DNA of 64,000 bases from JAMLJG01 sp035327585 (GTDB taxonomy: Bacteria > Verrucomicrobiota > Kiritimatiellia > CAIVKH01): the NCBI GenBank assembly GCA_035327585.1, contig DAOLDD010000018.1, forward strand, positions 5,407 to 69,406, written 5' to 3'. Below, one piece after another: positions 32,661 through 42,037 of this stretch (the first letter of the stretch is position 1; each line of letters starts with the position of its first letter). The notes under the pieces are model-generated. The model had not been told where the DNA came from. It worked only from the letters and a program-made list of their open reading frames with translations, and did not search any database. Both the position numbers and the translations under genes were made by a program.

Positions 32661-33718
32661 TCCGCGTGGCTGTAGAGCGCCAGGGCGCTGGATTCCAGGA
32701 GCGCTGGATTCCGGCCCTTGAGCGTCATGGCGCGAGTCCACTGCCCGTTGACCTCCGCTCGCCGGGAATCCTGGACATCCTGCGCGGTGTCGACGCCGTG
32801 ATGTGGCATCCCTGGCATCACGCCGCCGATCTCCAGCTCGCCCGGCGGTTGCTCCCCATCCTGGAGCGGGAGCTGCACCTGCCGGTTTTCCCAAATCTGC
32901 GCGCGTTGCAGACATTCGACGACAAAATCGCGCAGCACTATCTCTTTCAAGCACATCAACTGCCCACGCCCAAAACATGGGTCTTCTGGACGCGCGCGGA
33001 AGCCGGGGCTTGGGCCGCGCAGGCGCGCTTCCCGGTCGTCGCCAAACTGGCCTCCGGCGCGGGTTCCTCCCAGGTTCGCCTCATTCAGAATGCACGCGAG
33101 GCGGGGCAATGGATCAATGCCGCGTTCAGCCGGAGCGGCATTTTGGCGGAAGACCCGTTTCCCCGTACCATGCCGGCGTGGGAACAGACTGCGCGACGTC
33201 TCGCGCGGCGATTGCGCCACGCCGCCTGCTGTGCGGGAGCCGCGTTGACCGGACGCTATCCGCCGCTGCCCCGGGAGCAATGGGTCCCCCAGAAAGACGT
33301 CGTATACTTCCAGGAATTTCTGGCCGGCAACACGCACGACACGCGCGTCACTGTTATCGGGAACCGCGCATTCGGATACCGGCGCTGGAACCGGCCCGGT
33401 GATTTCCGCGCGTCCGGCAGTGGAAGCATTGATCACACCCCGGAGGCCGTCGACCCGCGCTGCTTGCGCCTGGCCCTTGAGGCGGCAGCGCGCATCGGCA
33501 ACCAATCCCTCGCCTGCGACATCCTGCAACGGGAGGGGACGGGCGATCCACTTCTTGTCGAAGTCAGCTTCGGCTACGTCAGCCGGGTGGTGCAGGAATG
33601 CCCCGGATTTTGGACCCCGGATCTCACCTGGGTGCCCGGATCCGTCTGGCCCGAGGATGCCCATGTCGAGGATATGCTGGCGTTAATCCAGCAGCGGCGG
33701 CGCTCGCACACGCCATGA
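32657..33718 (+). CDS. ATP-grasp (RimK-like) enzyme
   Basis: This 353-residue protein has an N-terminal pre-ATP-grasp domain (DVDAVMWHP-like segment, FPNLRALQTFDDKIAQHYLF) and an ATP-grasp fold: FPVVAKLASGAGSSQVRLI with the ATP-binding Lys, VVYFQEFLAGNTHDTRVTVI, then FRASGSGSIDHTP and LACDILQREGTGDPLLVEVS. Such enzymes form acyl-phosphate intermediates and ligate a carboxylate to an amine or thiol, so it may attach an amino acid or similar substituent to a sugar. It is flanked by ATGA overlaps on both sides. The product is unknown. Confidence 0.78.
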   Translation: MIRVAVERQGAGFQERWIPALERHGASPLPVDLRSPGILDILRGVDAVMWHPWHHAADLQLARRLLPILERELHLPVFPNLRALQTFDDKIAQHYLFQAHQLPTPKTWVFWTRAEAGAWAAQARFPVVAKLASGAGSSQVRLIQNAREAGQWINAAFSRSGILAEDPFPRTMPAWEQTARRLARRLRHAACCAGAALTGRYPPLPREQWVPQKDVVYFQEFLAGNTHDTRVTVIGNRAFGYRRWNRPGDFRASGSGSIDHTPEAVDPRCLRLALEAAARIGNQSLACDILQREGTGDPLLVEVSFGYVSRVVQECPGFWTPDLTWVPGSVWPEDAHVEDMLALIQQRRRSHTP

Positions 33719-34950
33719 ACATCTGCGTGGTCCTCAAGAGCTATCGCCCCGACGCCATGGGCGGTGCGGAACGAAATGCCGAGCGCCTGATGCTCAAGTT
33801 CGCGTCCGCCGGTCACCACGTGACGCTGCTCGCACCGCGGTCGCGCTGGAGCGCACCTCGCGAGGAACAATGCGAAGGGATTCACATCCAGCGAGTCGAC
33901 TCGCTGCTCCCCTTGCTCGGCCTCGCGCGGGGGATTAAACGCGCCGTGTGGAATCCGCGGGCTCGGGAAAACGCACCCAGCTCAACCGCCACGCCGCGCG
34001 CCCATGATGCACTCGCGGGGCCGGTGCATTGCACCGTCATCCGGGGGTTTCAACGCGCACTGACCCGAATGAACCCGGTCCCGGACATCCTGCATATTCA
34101 TGAGACCTCGTGGTTGGCGGGCGTGGCGGCGGAGTGGGCGGCTTCCCGAACCATTCCGGTGATCTGCAAGGAGGCCACGCAGCCCCCGCTGTTGCCCATT
34201 CCTGAATTCATACCGAACGCGGGGCACTGGGCGGACTGGCGGCTGCGGTGCGATCTCTATGTCGCGACGACCGGGCCGATGCGAGCGGCGCTTCAGGAAA
34301 ACGGCCTTCCAGCGGATCGCACGGTACTGATTCCGAACGGTGTTCCCATTCCGGAAACCGCGGCGGACCCCGGCTTGCACCGCAGCGTGCTGTGTCTCGC
34401 GAATTTTCATCAAGGCGCGGAATGGAAGGGGTTTGACACACTGATCCGTGCGTGGAGCCGCGTCGCCCGCACCCATCCCGATGCCGTCCTTCAATTCGCC
34501 GGGGCTGGCGACGCGGGGTCGTTTCGGAGGCTGGCGGAGACCTGCGGGTGCGCGGACAGCGTACGGTTTCTCGCCTTCCAAGCGCAGCCGGAATCGCTCT
34601 ATCGATCATCCGCCATGCTGGTGCTGCCGTCACGCCGCGAGGGGTTGTCCAACGCGCTGCTGGAGGCCCAATCGTGGGGTCTGCCCGCGGTAGTCTCCGA
34701 TATACCGGGGAATCGCGCCGTGGTGGAGGACGGCGTGAACGGCATCGTGACGCCGGTGGCCGACGAGGAGCGGCTGGCGGCCGGCATCTCCGCTTTGCTG
34801 GACGACACCGACCTGCGGCGGCGCCTGGGCGCCAGCGGGCGCGTGCGCATCCAGCGCGAATTCAGCATCGACCAGGTGTCCGCGCACTGGCTGGATGCAT
34901 CCACACGCCTCCTCCGCGTCCGCGCGGCGCGCCTTGACCCGGCCCGCTAA
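33715..34950 (+). CDS. GT4-family glycosyltransferase
   Basis: This 411-residue GT-B enzyme has an N-terminal acceptor domain (VVLKSYRPDAMGGAERNAER) and a C-terminal nucleotide-sugar domain. SVLCLANFHQGAEWKGFDTL is the interdomain strand/motif and SRREGLSNALLEAQSWGLP contains the EX7E motif typical of retaining GT4, followed by AVVSDIPGNRAVVEDGVNG. It likely adds one sugar of the repeat unit at the cytoplasmic membrane face. The start ATG 33715 overlaps the previous stop. Confidence 0.88.
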   Translation: MNICVVLKSYRPDAMGGAERNAERLMLKFASAGHHVTLLAPRSRWSAPREEQCEGIHIQRVDSLLPLLGLARGIKRAVWNPRARENAPSSTATPRAHDALAGPVHCTVIRGFQRALTRMNPVPDILHIHETSWLAGVAAEWAASRTIPVICKEATQPPLLPIPEFIPNAGHWADWRLRCDLYVATTGPMRAALQENGLPADRTVLIPNGVPIPETAADPGLHRSVLCLANFHQGAEWKGFDTLIRAWSRVARTHPDAVLQFAGAGDAGSFRRLAETCGCADSVRFLAFQAQPESLYRSSAMLVLPSRREGLSNALLEAQSWGLPAVVSDIPGNRAVVEDGVNGIVTPVADEERLAAGISALLDDTDLRRRLGASGRVRIQREFSIDQVSAHWLDASTRLLRVRAARLDPAR

Positions 34951-34976
34951 AACGGATTAGGTGGTACTCCACAGCC

Positions 34977-36449
34977 ATGGGGAATTTCTTCGATCCAGAC
35001 CCGACCCGTGCCACGCGCGTCGCCATCGCACGGGACCCGTCTGCCCGCGCATATCCGCCCATCGAGGACGCGCCCTACCACCCCTCGGAGTCGTACCCGG
35101 AGTATACAGGCCCGATCGCCGCCCGGCCGAACCACGCCTACCGGTTGGTGCGTCAGGCGCTGGCGGAGCTGGGCCTGGATGCTGAACGTTTTGGATCGCC
35201 CGAATGGAACCCCATTGGAGCGCTCGTGCCGCCCGGGGCGCGCATCGTGATCAAGCCCAACTGGGTCCTTCACGCCAACGAAGGAGTCGGTGGAACCGAT
35301 TGCCTCGTCACGCACGCCTCCGTCCTTCGTGCGATCGCGGACTATGCGTTGCGCGCCAAACCGGCCAGCCTCGTCGTCGGCGACGCGCCGATCCAGGTGT
35401 GTCGCTTCGACGGCATCCAGGCGCTTGGCTTTTCACGCGTCGCAGAATGGTACCGCGCACAGGGCGCGCCCGTCGTCGTGAAAGATTTCCGGCGCACGGT
35501 GATGGATCGCAGCGACCGTACCGTGGTCGTACACGAGGATCAGCGCAGCATGGACGATTTTGTGCTGGTGGACCTCGGTACGCGCAGTCGGATGGAGGCG
35601 CTCAGCGGCGACGCCAAACGTTTTCGCGTGACGATGTATGATCCACGCCGGCTGCGTGAACACCACCGGCCGGGCGTTCACGAGTATCTCGTGTCGCGCG
35701 ACATTCTCGCAGCCGACCTCGTGATCAACGTCCCGAAACTCAAATCGCATAAAAAGGCGGGGCTCACGATCGCACTGAAGAACCTGGTCGGCATCAATGG
35801 TCTGAAGGATTACCTGCCCCACCACCGCAAAGGCGGCGCTGACCGGCGGGGCGACAACTACGCGGAGACCACATGGCCCAAACGGATCGTCGAGGAGCTC
35901 CTCGACTTCGCCAACCGGCACCTCGACCGCCCGCGCCTCTACGCGCGAATCACGCGCTTCGCCTACCGCGTGCTCTTCTTTGACCGCATCCGTGGCAAGT
36001 CCACCGATGTGGAGGGCGGCTGGTTCGGGAACGACACCGTCTGGCGGATGTGCCTTGATCTCAATGCCATCCTGCTCTACGCGGATGAAAAGGCCGCCCT
36101 GCATCCCACCCCGCGGCGACGACTGCTCCACATCGCGGATGCGATCATCGCGGGAGAAGGCGATGGGCCATTAAAATCAGATCCGTATCCCATGGGCGCC
36201 GTACTCGCTTCCATGAACGCGTCGGCGTTGGACTGGATGGCCGCGCACCTCGTCGGATTCGATCCCGCGCGCATTCCGATTACCCGCGAGGCGTTTGGGC
36301 TCCATCCCCTTCCGATTTCGAGCGTGACGCCCGATGCACTCGAATGTGCCGGGGTGTTCACGGAAATGCACACCCCGATGAAACCGGCGGCGGGCTGGCA
36401 GGGACATATTGAACGTTCACAATCGCCCGGGCCCGCTTTGGACTCCTGA
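34977..36449 (+). CDS. DUF362-domain protein (copy 1)
   Basis: This 490-residue protein belongs to DUF362. Recognisable stretches are ARIVIKPNWVLHANEGVGG, a nucleotide-like segment ASLVVGDAPIQ, and DLVINVPKLKSHKKAGLTIA followed by LKNLVGINGLK, the most conserved part. No ferredoxin-type Cys cluster is present, unlike some DUF362 proteins. The molecular function of the family is unknown. It is in a tight chain of polysaccharide genes, its TGA sharing a base with the next ATG, and has a paralogue at 40530-42029. It may modify or handle a glycan intermediate; that is inference. Confidence 0.8.
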   Translation: MGNFFDPDPTRATRVAIARDPSARAYPPIEDAPYHPSESYPEYTGPIAARPNHAYRLVRQALAELGLDAERFGSPEWNPIGALVPPGARIVIKPNWVLHANEGVGGTDCLVTHASVLRAIADYALRAKPASLVVGDAPIQVCRFDGIQALGFSRVAEWYRAQGAPVVVKDFRRTVMDRSDRTVVVHEDQRSMDDFVLVDLGTRSRMEALSGDAKRFRVTMYDPRRLREHHRPGVHEYLVSRDILAADLVINVPKLKSHKKAGLTIALKNLVGINGLKDYLPHHRKGGADRRGDNYAETTWPKRIVEELLDFANRHLDRPRLYARITRFAYRVLFFDRIRGKSTDVEGGWFGNDTVWRMCLDLNAILLYADEKAALHPTPRRRLLHIADAIIAGEGDGPLKSDPYPMGAVLASMNASALDWMAAHLVGFDPARIPITREAFGLHPLPISSVTPDALECAGVFTEMHTPMKPAAGWQGHIERSQSPGPALDS

Positions 36450-37957
36450 TGCTCCCGCAATTCGTCATCTCCATTATCGCCGTCCTGGTCGTCGTCGCCA
36501 TCGCCGCGTTCGGCTTCACCACGCGCGGCTATTTCGTCCACCTCGCGCTGGTTTTCGCGCCCATCCTTGTTTTCCTCGTCAACAGCCCGAGCACGTGGTT
36601 GATCCTGGTGCTGGGCTTGTCGAAGAGCGGCCTGGTGTTTCCCGGCCTCCCGCAGGGCCTGCAGGTTGTGCATGTGCTGATGGCGGGCCTGCTGGGCCTG
36701 CTGCTGGCGCGGATGAGCATCGAAAAGGGAATCGCCGCGCGGCGCGGCCTCTCGGATTTTTTCCTCCTGCTCTTCCTCGCCGTAATCTTCATGACGGCGT
36801 ACGTGCGCGGCTTTGGCCTGCGCGCCATGGGCGGCGACACCTGGGGCGGGATGGCCTACGTCAAAATCCTGGTTACCGGTGGATTTCTCTTCCTGACCCG
36901 CGCCATGGTCTTGTCCGAGCGGCAGTTCAAAAAGGCCCTCTTCATGATGCTGGGCTTCGCCACGCTGCCCGCGCTGGCCCAGATCGTCTTCCTCGCCAGC
37001 GGCGGCAAGATTTACCACCAGTACATGTTCATTGAGGCCTACGTGGGCACGCTGCTCGTGGCGCTTGACGCTACGCTGGGCGGCGGGCCGGTGCGCTACC
37101 ACATGCTCGCCGGCATCGCCAATACCGTGTTCATGGTCGGCATGATTCTCCTTGCGGGTCGCAACTTCCTCTCCAAGGCGATGATCGCCTTTATCATCCT
37201 TGTCACGTTTGTGCTCACCGGCATGTCCGGCTTTCGCGGGCAAATCCTCTACCTCCTGTTCATGCTCGTGATGATCGGCACGATGTTGGGCGGAAGATTC
37301 AACTTCAGGCGGCTGGTCGCGGTGGGCGCTCTCGCCCTGCTCGCCCTGCTTCCGCTCTATCTCATATCGTCCAGCCTCCCGGCCGCGATGCAGCGCGCGA
37401 TCTCGTGGCTGCCCGGCATCGACATCCGGTTCGATGTCCGCGCCGAGGCGATGATCTCCACGATGTCGCGCATGCGCATCTGGGAAATGGCGTGGATGGA
37501 AGTCCCCCGCTATCTCTGGATCGGCAAGGGGTTCGCCGTGAATCCCGGCGACTTGATGACGATGGCCGCCCGCTCGGACTGGGCGCTGAACGCGTTCCTC
37601 AGCCACAATTATCACAGCGGCCCGTTGTCGTTGCTGCTCGACACCGGCGTTTTCGGCGTGCTCGCCGGCGTGCTTTTCATGGTCTTTTCAACCATCGAAA
37701 TGATCCGGCGGCTTCCCGAGGTACAGGACCATCCGCTCCTTCAACGCGCGTTTATCTTCTTTCTGGCGCAGCATATTTACGCCGTGATCAGCTATTACGT
37801 GATCTTCGGCGACGTTCGCGAATCGTTCCCCGCCATGTTCATCAACCTGACGATCATGCACATGCTGCTCAACTCCGCGCGGGACAGCGACCGACGCGCC
37901 CGGCTCGCCCTCGACCAGGCCGCGGCGGCCCCGAAGGTTCCGATCCTGAAGCCATGA
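36449..37957 (+). CDS. Wzy/O-antigen-ligase-like polymerase
   Basis: This 502-residue membrane protein has at least ten hydrophobic segments, starting with FVISIIAVLVVVAIAAFGFT. A hydrophilic loop of about 60 residues (around RAEAMISTMSRMRIWEMAW to NAFLSHNYHSGPLSLLLDTG) precedes the last helices. The R...W..a...P..GxG...N and H....LL..G pattern of that loop is characteristic of Wzy/WaaL family proteins. It is the candidate polymerase of the cluster and overlaps the following glycosyltransferase by ATGA. Confidence 0.78.
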   Translation: MLPQFVISIIAVLVVVAIAAFGFTTRGYFVHLALVFAPILVFLVNSPSTWLILVLGLSKSGLVFPGLPQGLQVVHVLMAGLLGLLLARMSIEKGIAARRGLSDFFLLLFLAVIFMTAYVRGFGLRAMGGDTWGGMAYVKILVTGGFLFLTRAMVLSERQFKKALFMMLGFATLPALAQIVFLASGGKIYHQYMFIEAYVGTLLVALDATLGGGPVRYHMLAGIANTVFMVGMILLAGRNFLSKAMIAFIILVTFVLTGMSGFRGQILYLLFMLVMIGTMLGGRFNFRRLVAVGALALLALLPLYLISSSLPAAMQRAISWLPGIDIRFDVRAEAMISTMSRMRIWEMAWMEVPRYLWIGKGFAVNPGDLMTMAARSDWALNAFLSHNYHSGPLSLLLDTGVFGVLAGVLFMVFSTIEMIRRLPEVQDHPLLQRAFIFFLAQHIYAVISYYVIFGDVRESFPAMFINLTIMHMLLNSARDSDRRARLALDQAAAAPKVPILKP

Positions 37958-40533
37958 GCACTCCGGCCTCCGAGCCGGCCGCGCCGCTGCGCGTGGCCTT
38001 CGTCGCTCCCTACCCCGCGGCAGCCCTCCTGCCGGGGGACGCGGTCAAACCGAAGTACGCGACGGAACATCCGGCCACCTGGGTGCGCACCCTCGGCGAG
38101 GCGTTGGTCCGTCTGCCCGGCATCGCGCTGCGCGTCATTGCGGACAGCCGGGCGGTCACGCGCATCCATCACGCCGAGCAACATGGCGTCCACTACACCT
38201 TCGTACCCAAACGCGAGCCCATCCGGACCGACCCGCTGCACGGCTACCGCCCGGGCGCGAGGCGCGTGCGCAAGGCGCTGCGGGATTTTCAGCCGGACAT
38301 CGTCATCGGCTTCGGAATCGAGAACGGCTGTGGCGGAATCGCCACGCGCCTGCCCTGGCCGGGCATCGTTTTCATCCAGGGCATCATCGAAAAAACCGCG
38401 GATCTGCGCGACATCCACCCGCTGCGGCTTGCCGCCTATTTGCGGGATGAGCGCCGCGTCGTGCACCGCGCCCATGCGCTCGTCGCCGAAACCGCATTTG
38501 CCCGCGAATGGGCCGCGGGCATCAACCCGCGCGCCCTCATCCGCGTCATTCCCCACGCGATGGACACGGAATATCTCTCCAACGAGCCGACGTTCATCGA
38601 GCCTGTCGTGCTTTGCGTAGGTTCACTGCACCCGGTGAAGGATCCGGCCACGGTGCTGCGCGCATTCGCGGCCTGCGGCCAGCCCGATGCCCGGCTGGTG
38701 CTGGCCGGTGATGGCCCGCTGCGTGGCGACCTGGAGCGCGAAGCAGCCGCGCTGGGCGTCGCCGCACGCGTGACCTTCGCGGGCCACGTGCCGCGCGAAA
38801 CCCTGCTCGGTTTCATGCGCGCGGCCCGCTGTGTCGTACTCGGTTCGCGCATGGACACGTCGCCCAATGTACTCACCGAAGCGCACGCCGCCGGCCTCCC
38901 CGTCATAGCCACACGCACCGGCGGAATCCCGGACATGGTCGATGAAGGCGTCGATGGCTTGCTGGCGGAAGTCGGCGATGTCCAGGCCATCGCGGCGCAC
39001 ATGGGGCGCTTGTTGCGGGATGCCGCCCTGGCCCGCGCGCTCGGCGCCGCGGGACGCAGGAAGGTCCTCACGCTGAACGATCCCGGCGAAGTTGCGCGGC
39101 AGCATCTGGATTTCTATCGGGCGGTCATCGACCACCACAACATGGAACGCCTGCGCCGGAGAACGCAGCGTCGGCCCGTGACCCAGGCGAAAACGCTGCG
39201 GCGCGTCGCGTGCGTGCTGCCCGTCGGGAGCCGCCTGGGCACCGGGTATCCGATGTGGCGGCGGAAACTTCGCCTGAAACAGTTCTGGCCGCGCGAACGC
39301 ATCGATGCGTGGCAGTTGGACCGATTGCGGGAAATGGTGGACTTCGCCATCCGCCACACCGAGGGCTACCGGGAGCTCTACCGGAAGGCGGGGATCACCG
39401 CCCGCGACTTGCGGACGACCGCCGACATCGTGAATCTGCCTTTCGTCACCAAGGAACTGTTGCGCGACAACCTTGATGCCTTCAGTACTACGCGAGCCGG
39501 ACGCCGCTACGTGACGACCGGCGGTTCCACCGGCATTCCCCTCGGGTTCTACAGCTCGCGACGCCTGCGCGCCGTCGAGATGGCCTTCATGCACGCCGGC
39601 TGGGAGTGGGCAGGTTGGAAACTGGGCATGCCGTCGGCCATCCTGCGCGGCGGCTATATCGGCTCGCCTGAACACCCGACGGATTACGACCCATATTTTC
39701 GCGAATTGCGGCTTTCCTCCTATTTTCTCTCGCACACAACCCTGCCCGTCTATTTGCAGGCCATCGCGGAGCGCCGGATCGACGTGCTGCAGGCCTATCC
39801 CTCCTCCTTCAATATGCTCTGCGACCTGCTGCGTGAAAGCGGACAACGTCTTCCCCTCAAACTGGTCCTGCTCGGCTCGGAAAATGTGTATGACTGGCAG
39901 CTCGAAAAATTCAGGGCTGCAATGCCGGGCACCCGGTTCTTCGCCTGGTACGGACAGGCCGAACAGGTCATCCTCGCGCCCTGGTGCGAACACACCACCC
40001 GCTACCATTCCCGTCCCTTTTACGGACTCACGGAAGTTGTGGATGCGGCGGGCCGACCCGTGGGGAAAGGCGTGGAGGGCGAACTTGTCGGGACCAACTT
40101 CCACAACTTCCACACCCCGTTCATCCGCTACCGCACGATGGACTACGCGGTGCACGGCGGCGTCGGCTGCCCGGACTGCGGACGACCGTTCCTGCTGCTC
40201 GACCGCATCACGGGCCGCGCGCAGGAATTCATCCTCACCGGTCGGGGTCGCTACATTTCCATGACCGCGATCAACATGCACGACGCGATCTTCGACGGCA
40301 TCCGGCAATTCCGTTTCCGGCAGGAGGAAGCCGGGCGCGTCACCTTTCTCTACATCCCCGCCGCCCCCCTCGGACGCGATGCGCTGGCGCGCATCATGCA
40401 CGGACTTCAGGCCAAGCTGGGCGACGACGTGGCGCTTGCGCTCCAGGAAACGACGGAGTTGCCGCGTACACCGTCGGGCAAATTCCGCTTCCTCGACCAG
40501 CAACTCAACCTGCGCTATGGAGACCGCGCATGA
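37954..40533 (+). CDS. Fusion: GT4 glycosyltransferase + CapK/PaaK-like adenylate-forming enzyme
   Basis: This 859-residue continuous frame has two halves. Residues about 12-390 are a GT4 glycosyltransferase (RVAFVAPYPAAALLPGD; LCVGSLHPVKDPATVLRAFA; MDTSPNVLTEAHAAGLPVIA with EX7E-like spacing). Residues about 410-859 are a phenylacetate-CoA ligase-like (CapK) enzyme: TTGGSTGIPLGFYSS (ATP loop), FAWYGQAEQVILAPWCEHT, a zinc-ribbon pair CPDCGRPFLLLDRITGR, and TPSGKFRFLDQQL with the C-terminal catalytic Lys. An internal ATG (39142, MERLRRR) lies at the junction but has no ribosome-binding site. CapK proteins are thought to activate acyl groups for transfer to sugars. Both ends overlap neighbours by ATGA. 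Confidence 0.85.
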   Translation: MSTPASEPAAPLRVAFVAPYPAAALLPGDAVKPKYATEHPATWVRTLGEALVRLPGIALRVIADSRAVTRIHHAEQHGVHYTFVPKREPIRTDPLHGYRPGARRVRKALRDFQPDIVIGFGIENGCGGIATRLPWPGIVFIQGIIEKTADLRDIHPLRLAAYLRDERRVVHRAHALVAETAFAREWAAGINPRALIRVIPHAMDTEYLSNEPTFIEPVVLCVGSLHPVKDPATVLRAFAACGQPDARLVLAGDGPLRGDLEREAAALGVAARVTFAGHVPRETLLGFMRAARCVVLGSRMDTSPNVLTEAHAAGLPVIATRTGGIPDMVDEGVDGLLAEVGDVQAIAAHMGRLLRDAALARALGAAGRRKVLTLNDPGEVARQHLDFYRAVIDHHNMERLRRRTQRRPVTQAKTLRRVACVLPVGSRLGTGYPMWRRKLRLKQFWPRERIDAWQLDRLREMVDFAIRHTEGYRELYRKAGITARDLRTTADIVNLPFVTKELLRDNLDAFSTTRAGRRYVTTGGSTGIPLGFYSSRRLRAVEMAFMHAGWEWAGWKLGMPSAILRGGYIGSPEHPTDYDPYFRELRLSSYFLSHTTLPVYLQAIAERRIDVLQAYPSSFNMLCDLLRESGQRLPLKLVLLGSENVYDWQLEKFRAAMPGTRFFAWYGQAEQVILAPWCEHTTRYHSRPFYGLTEVVDAAGRPVGKGVEGELVGTNFHNFHTPFIRYRTMDYAVHGGVGCPDCGRPFLLLDRITGRAQEFILTGRGRYISMTAINMHDAIFDGIRQFRFRQEEAGRVTFLYIPAAPLGRDALARIMHGLQAKLGDDVALALQETTELPRTPSGKFRFLDQQLNLRYGDRA

Positions 40534-42029
40534 CGCTCGTCGTGGCCGGCATCACGGAATCCGCCTACGCCACGGAGCCGCCGTTTCATCCCGGCGAACC
40601 GTATCCCGAACTTCGCCTGCCCATCCCGCAACAGACGGAACCCAATGCGCCTTTTGCCCTGCTGCGCACTTTGTTTCGTGACGCCGGCTATGACGCCGAA
40701 CGCTTCGGCGGACCGGACTGGAATCCACTCGGCCACCTGATCCAGCCGGGCCAGACCGTGCTCCTGAAACCCAACTTCGTCCTCCATCGCAACGGCAGCG
40801 GCGACGACCTGTTCGCCGTCGTTACCCATCCCTCGGTGCTGCGCGCCCTCATTGACTATGTGTTCATCGCGCTGGAGGGCCGCGGCCGCATCGTCATCGC
40901 GGATGCCCCGCAAATGGATTGCACCTGGCGTTTATTGGCCGAACAGCTTCACCTCGACGCCATCCAGGCGTTCTACCGCGAGCACGCGGGATTCGACATC
41001 GAGGTGCACGATCTTCGGCCCTTCGAATTGATCGATCCCGACCAACCCGCCTATTCAACCAATCGCAGGACCCTGCCGGGCGATCCCGCGGGCAGTGTCC
41101 GGATCAACCTCGGCCGCGAGAGTGCATTCCACGGTCTCCCGTCCGACCGGTTCTACGGCGCGGATTACAACCGGCAGGAAACCATCGCGCACCATCACGG
41201 GGAACTTCACGAATACGCGATCTCGCGAACCGTCCTCGAAGCCGATGTGTTCATCAGCGTTCCGAAAATGAAGACACACAAAAAAGTGGGCGTCACCCTC
41301 AACCTCAAGGGCCTCGTGGGGATCAACACGAACAAAAATTGCCTGATCCACTACCGCGTCGGCACACCACGTGAAGGCGGCGACCAACTGCCCGACCAGG
41401 CCGGCGTGTATGATAGCGGCATGATTCGCGGGCAACGCCGCTTGTTTGACGTCCTGCTCGCGCGCCAGCATCCGGCGTCGGATTTCATCTATAAAACCAT
41501 CCGCGCGCTCTACCGGGTTTTTATCAAGCCCTTCCGCCCGATTTCGGAACGGGCCCGGACCGTCGACGCGGGGAACTGGCACGGCAACGATTCTGCCTGG
41601 CGCATGACCGCCGACCTCGCCCGCATCCTCTATTTCGCGGACCGCGCCGGGAAACTCCAGCCCACGCCGCAGCGGCGGATGCTCTGCGTCGTCGATGGCA
41701 TTCTCGCCGGCGACCACGAGGGACCCCTGGCGCCATCCGCCAAACCGGCCGGGTGCATCGTGCTCGGTGAAAATCCACTTGCGGTCGACCTCGCGACCAC
41801 ACGGCTGATGGGATTTGACGTCGAACGGATCAAAACTTTTTCACTACGCGCCGCCGACCGCGATTTCGGGGTTCGCGAGCTGACGCAAATGGAAGTTTTG
41901 GTTCGCGGAGAACGGGTGGATCCCGCTACCTTTTTCAGCGCGGAATGGGCCTGCCCGATTCCCCCGTTCGTCCCGCACTCCGGCTGGATCGGACACGTGG
42001 AATTGGGGACGCCCGACAGAAGCGATTGA
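40530..42029 (+). CDS. DUF362-domain protein (copy 2)
   Basis: This 499-residue paralogue of 34977-36449 has the same domain layout: FHPGEPYPELRLP at the N-terminus, QTVLLKPNFVLHRNGSGDD, RIVIADAPQMDCTWR, VFISVPKMKTHKKVGVTLNL followed by KGLVGINTNKNCLIHYRVG, and near the C-terminus RMLCVVDGILAGDHEGPLAP. Between the shared blocks the two copies differ considerably, so they are old duplicates or were acquired separately. The function is unknown. It follows the CapK fusion by ATGA overlap, suggesting it works with the activated acyl group; that is inference. Confidence 0.8.
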   Translation: MTLVVAGITESAYATEPPFHPGEPYPELRLPIPQQTEPNAPFALLRTLFRDAGYDAERFGGPDWNPLGHLIQPGQTVLLKPNFVLHRNGSGDDLFAVVTHPSVLRALIDYVFIALEGRGRIVIADAPQMDCTWRLLAEQLHLDAIQAFYREHAGFDIEVHDLRPFELIDPDQPAYSTNRRTLPGDPAGSVRINLGRESAFHGLPSDRFYGADYNRQETIAHHHGELHEYAISRTVLEADVFISVPKMKTHKKVGVTLNLKGLVGINTNKNCLIHYRVGTPREGGDQLPDQAGVYDSGMIRGQRRLFDVLLARQHPASDFIYKTIRALYRVFIKPFRPISERARTVDAGNWHGNDSAWRMTADLARILYFADRAGKLQPTPQRRMLCVVDGILAGDHEGPLAPSAKPAGCIVLGENPLAVDLATTRLMGFDVERIKTFSLRAADRDFGVRELTQMEVLVRGERVDPATFFSAEWACPIPPFVPHSGWIGHVELGTPDRSD

Positions 42030-42037
42030 TCAACCTT

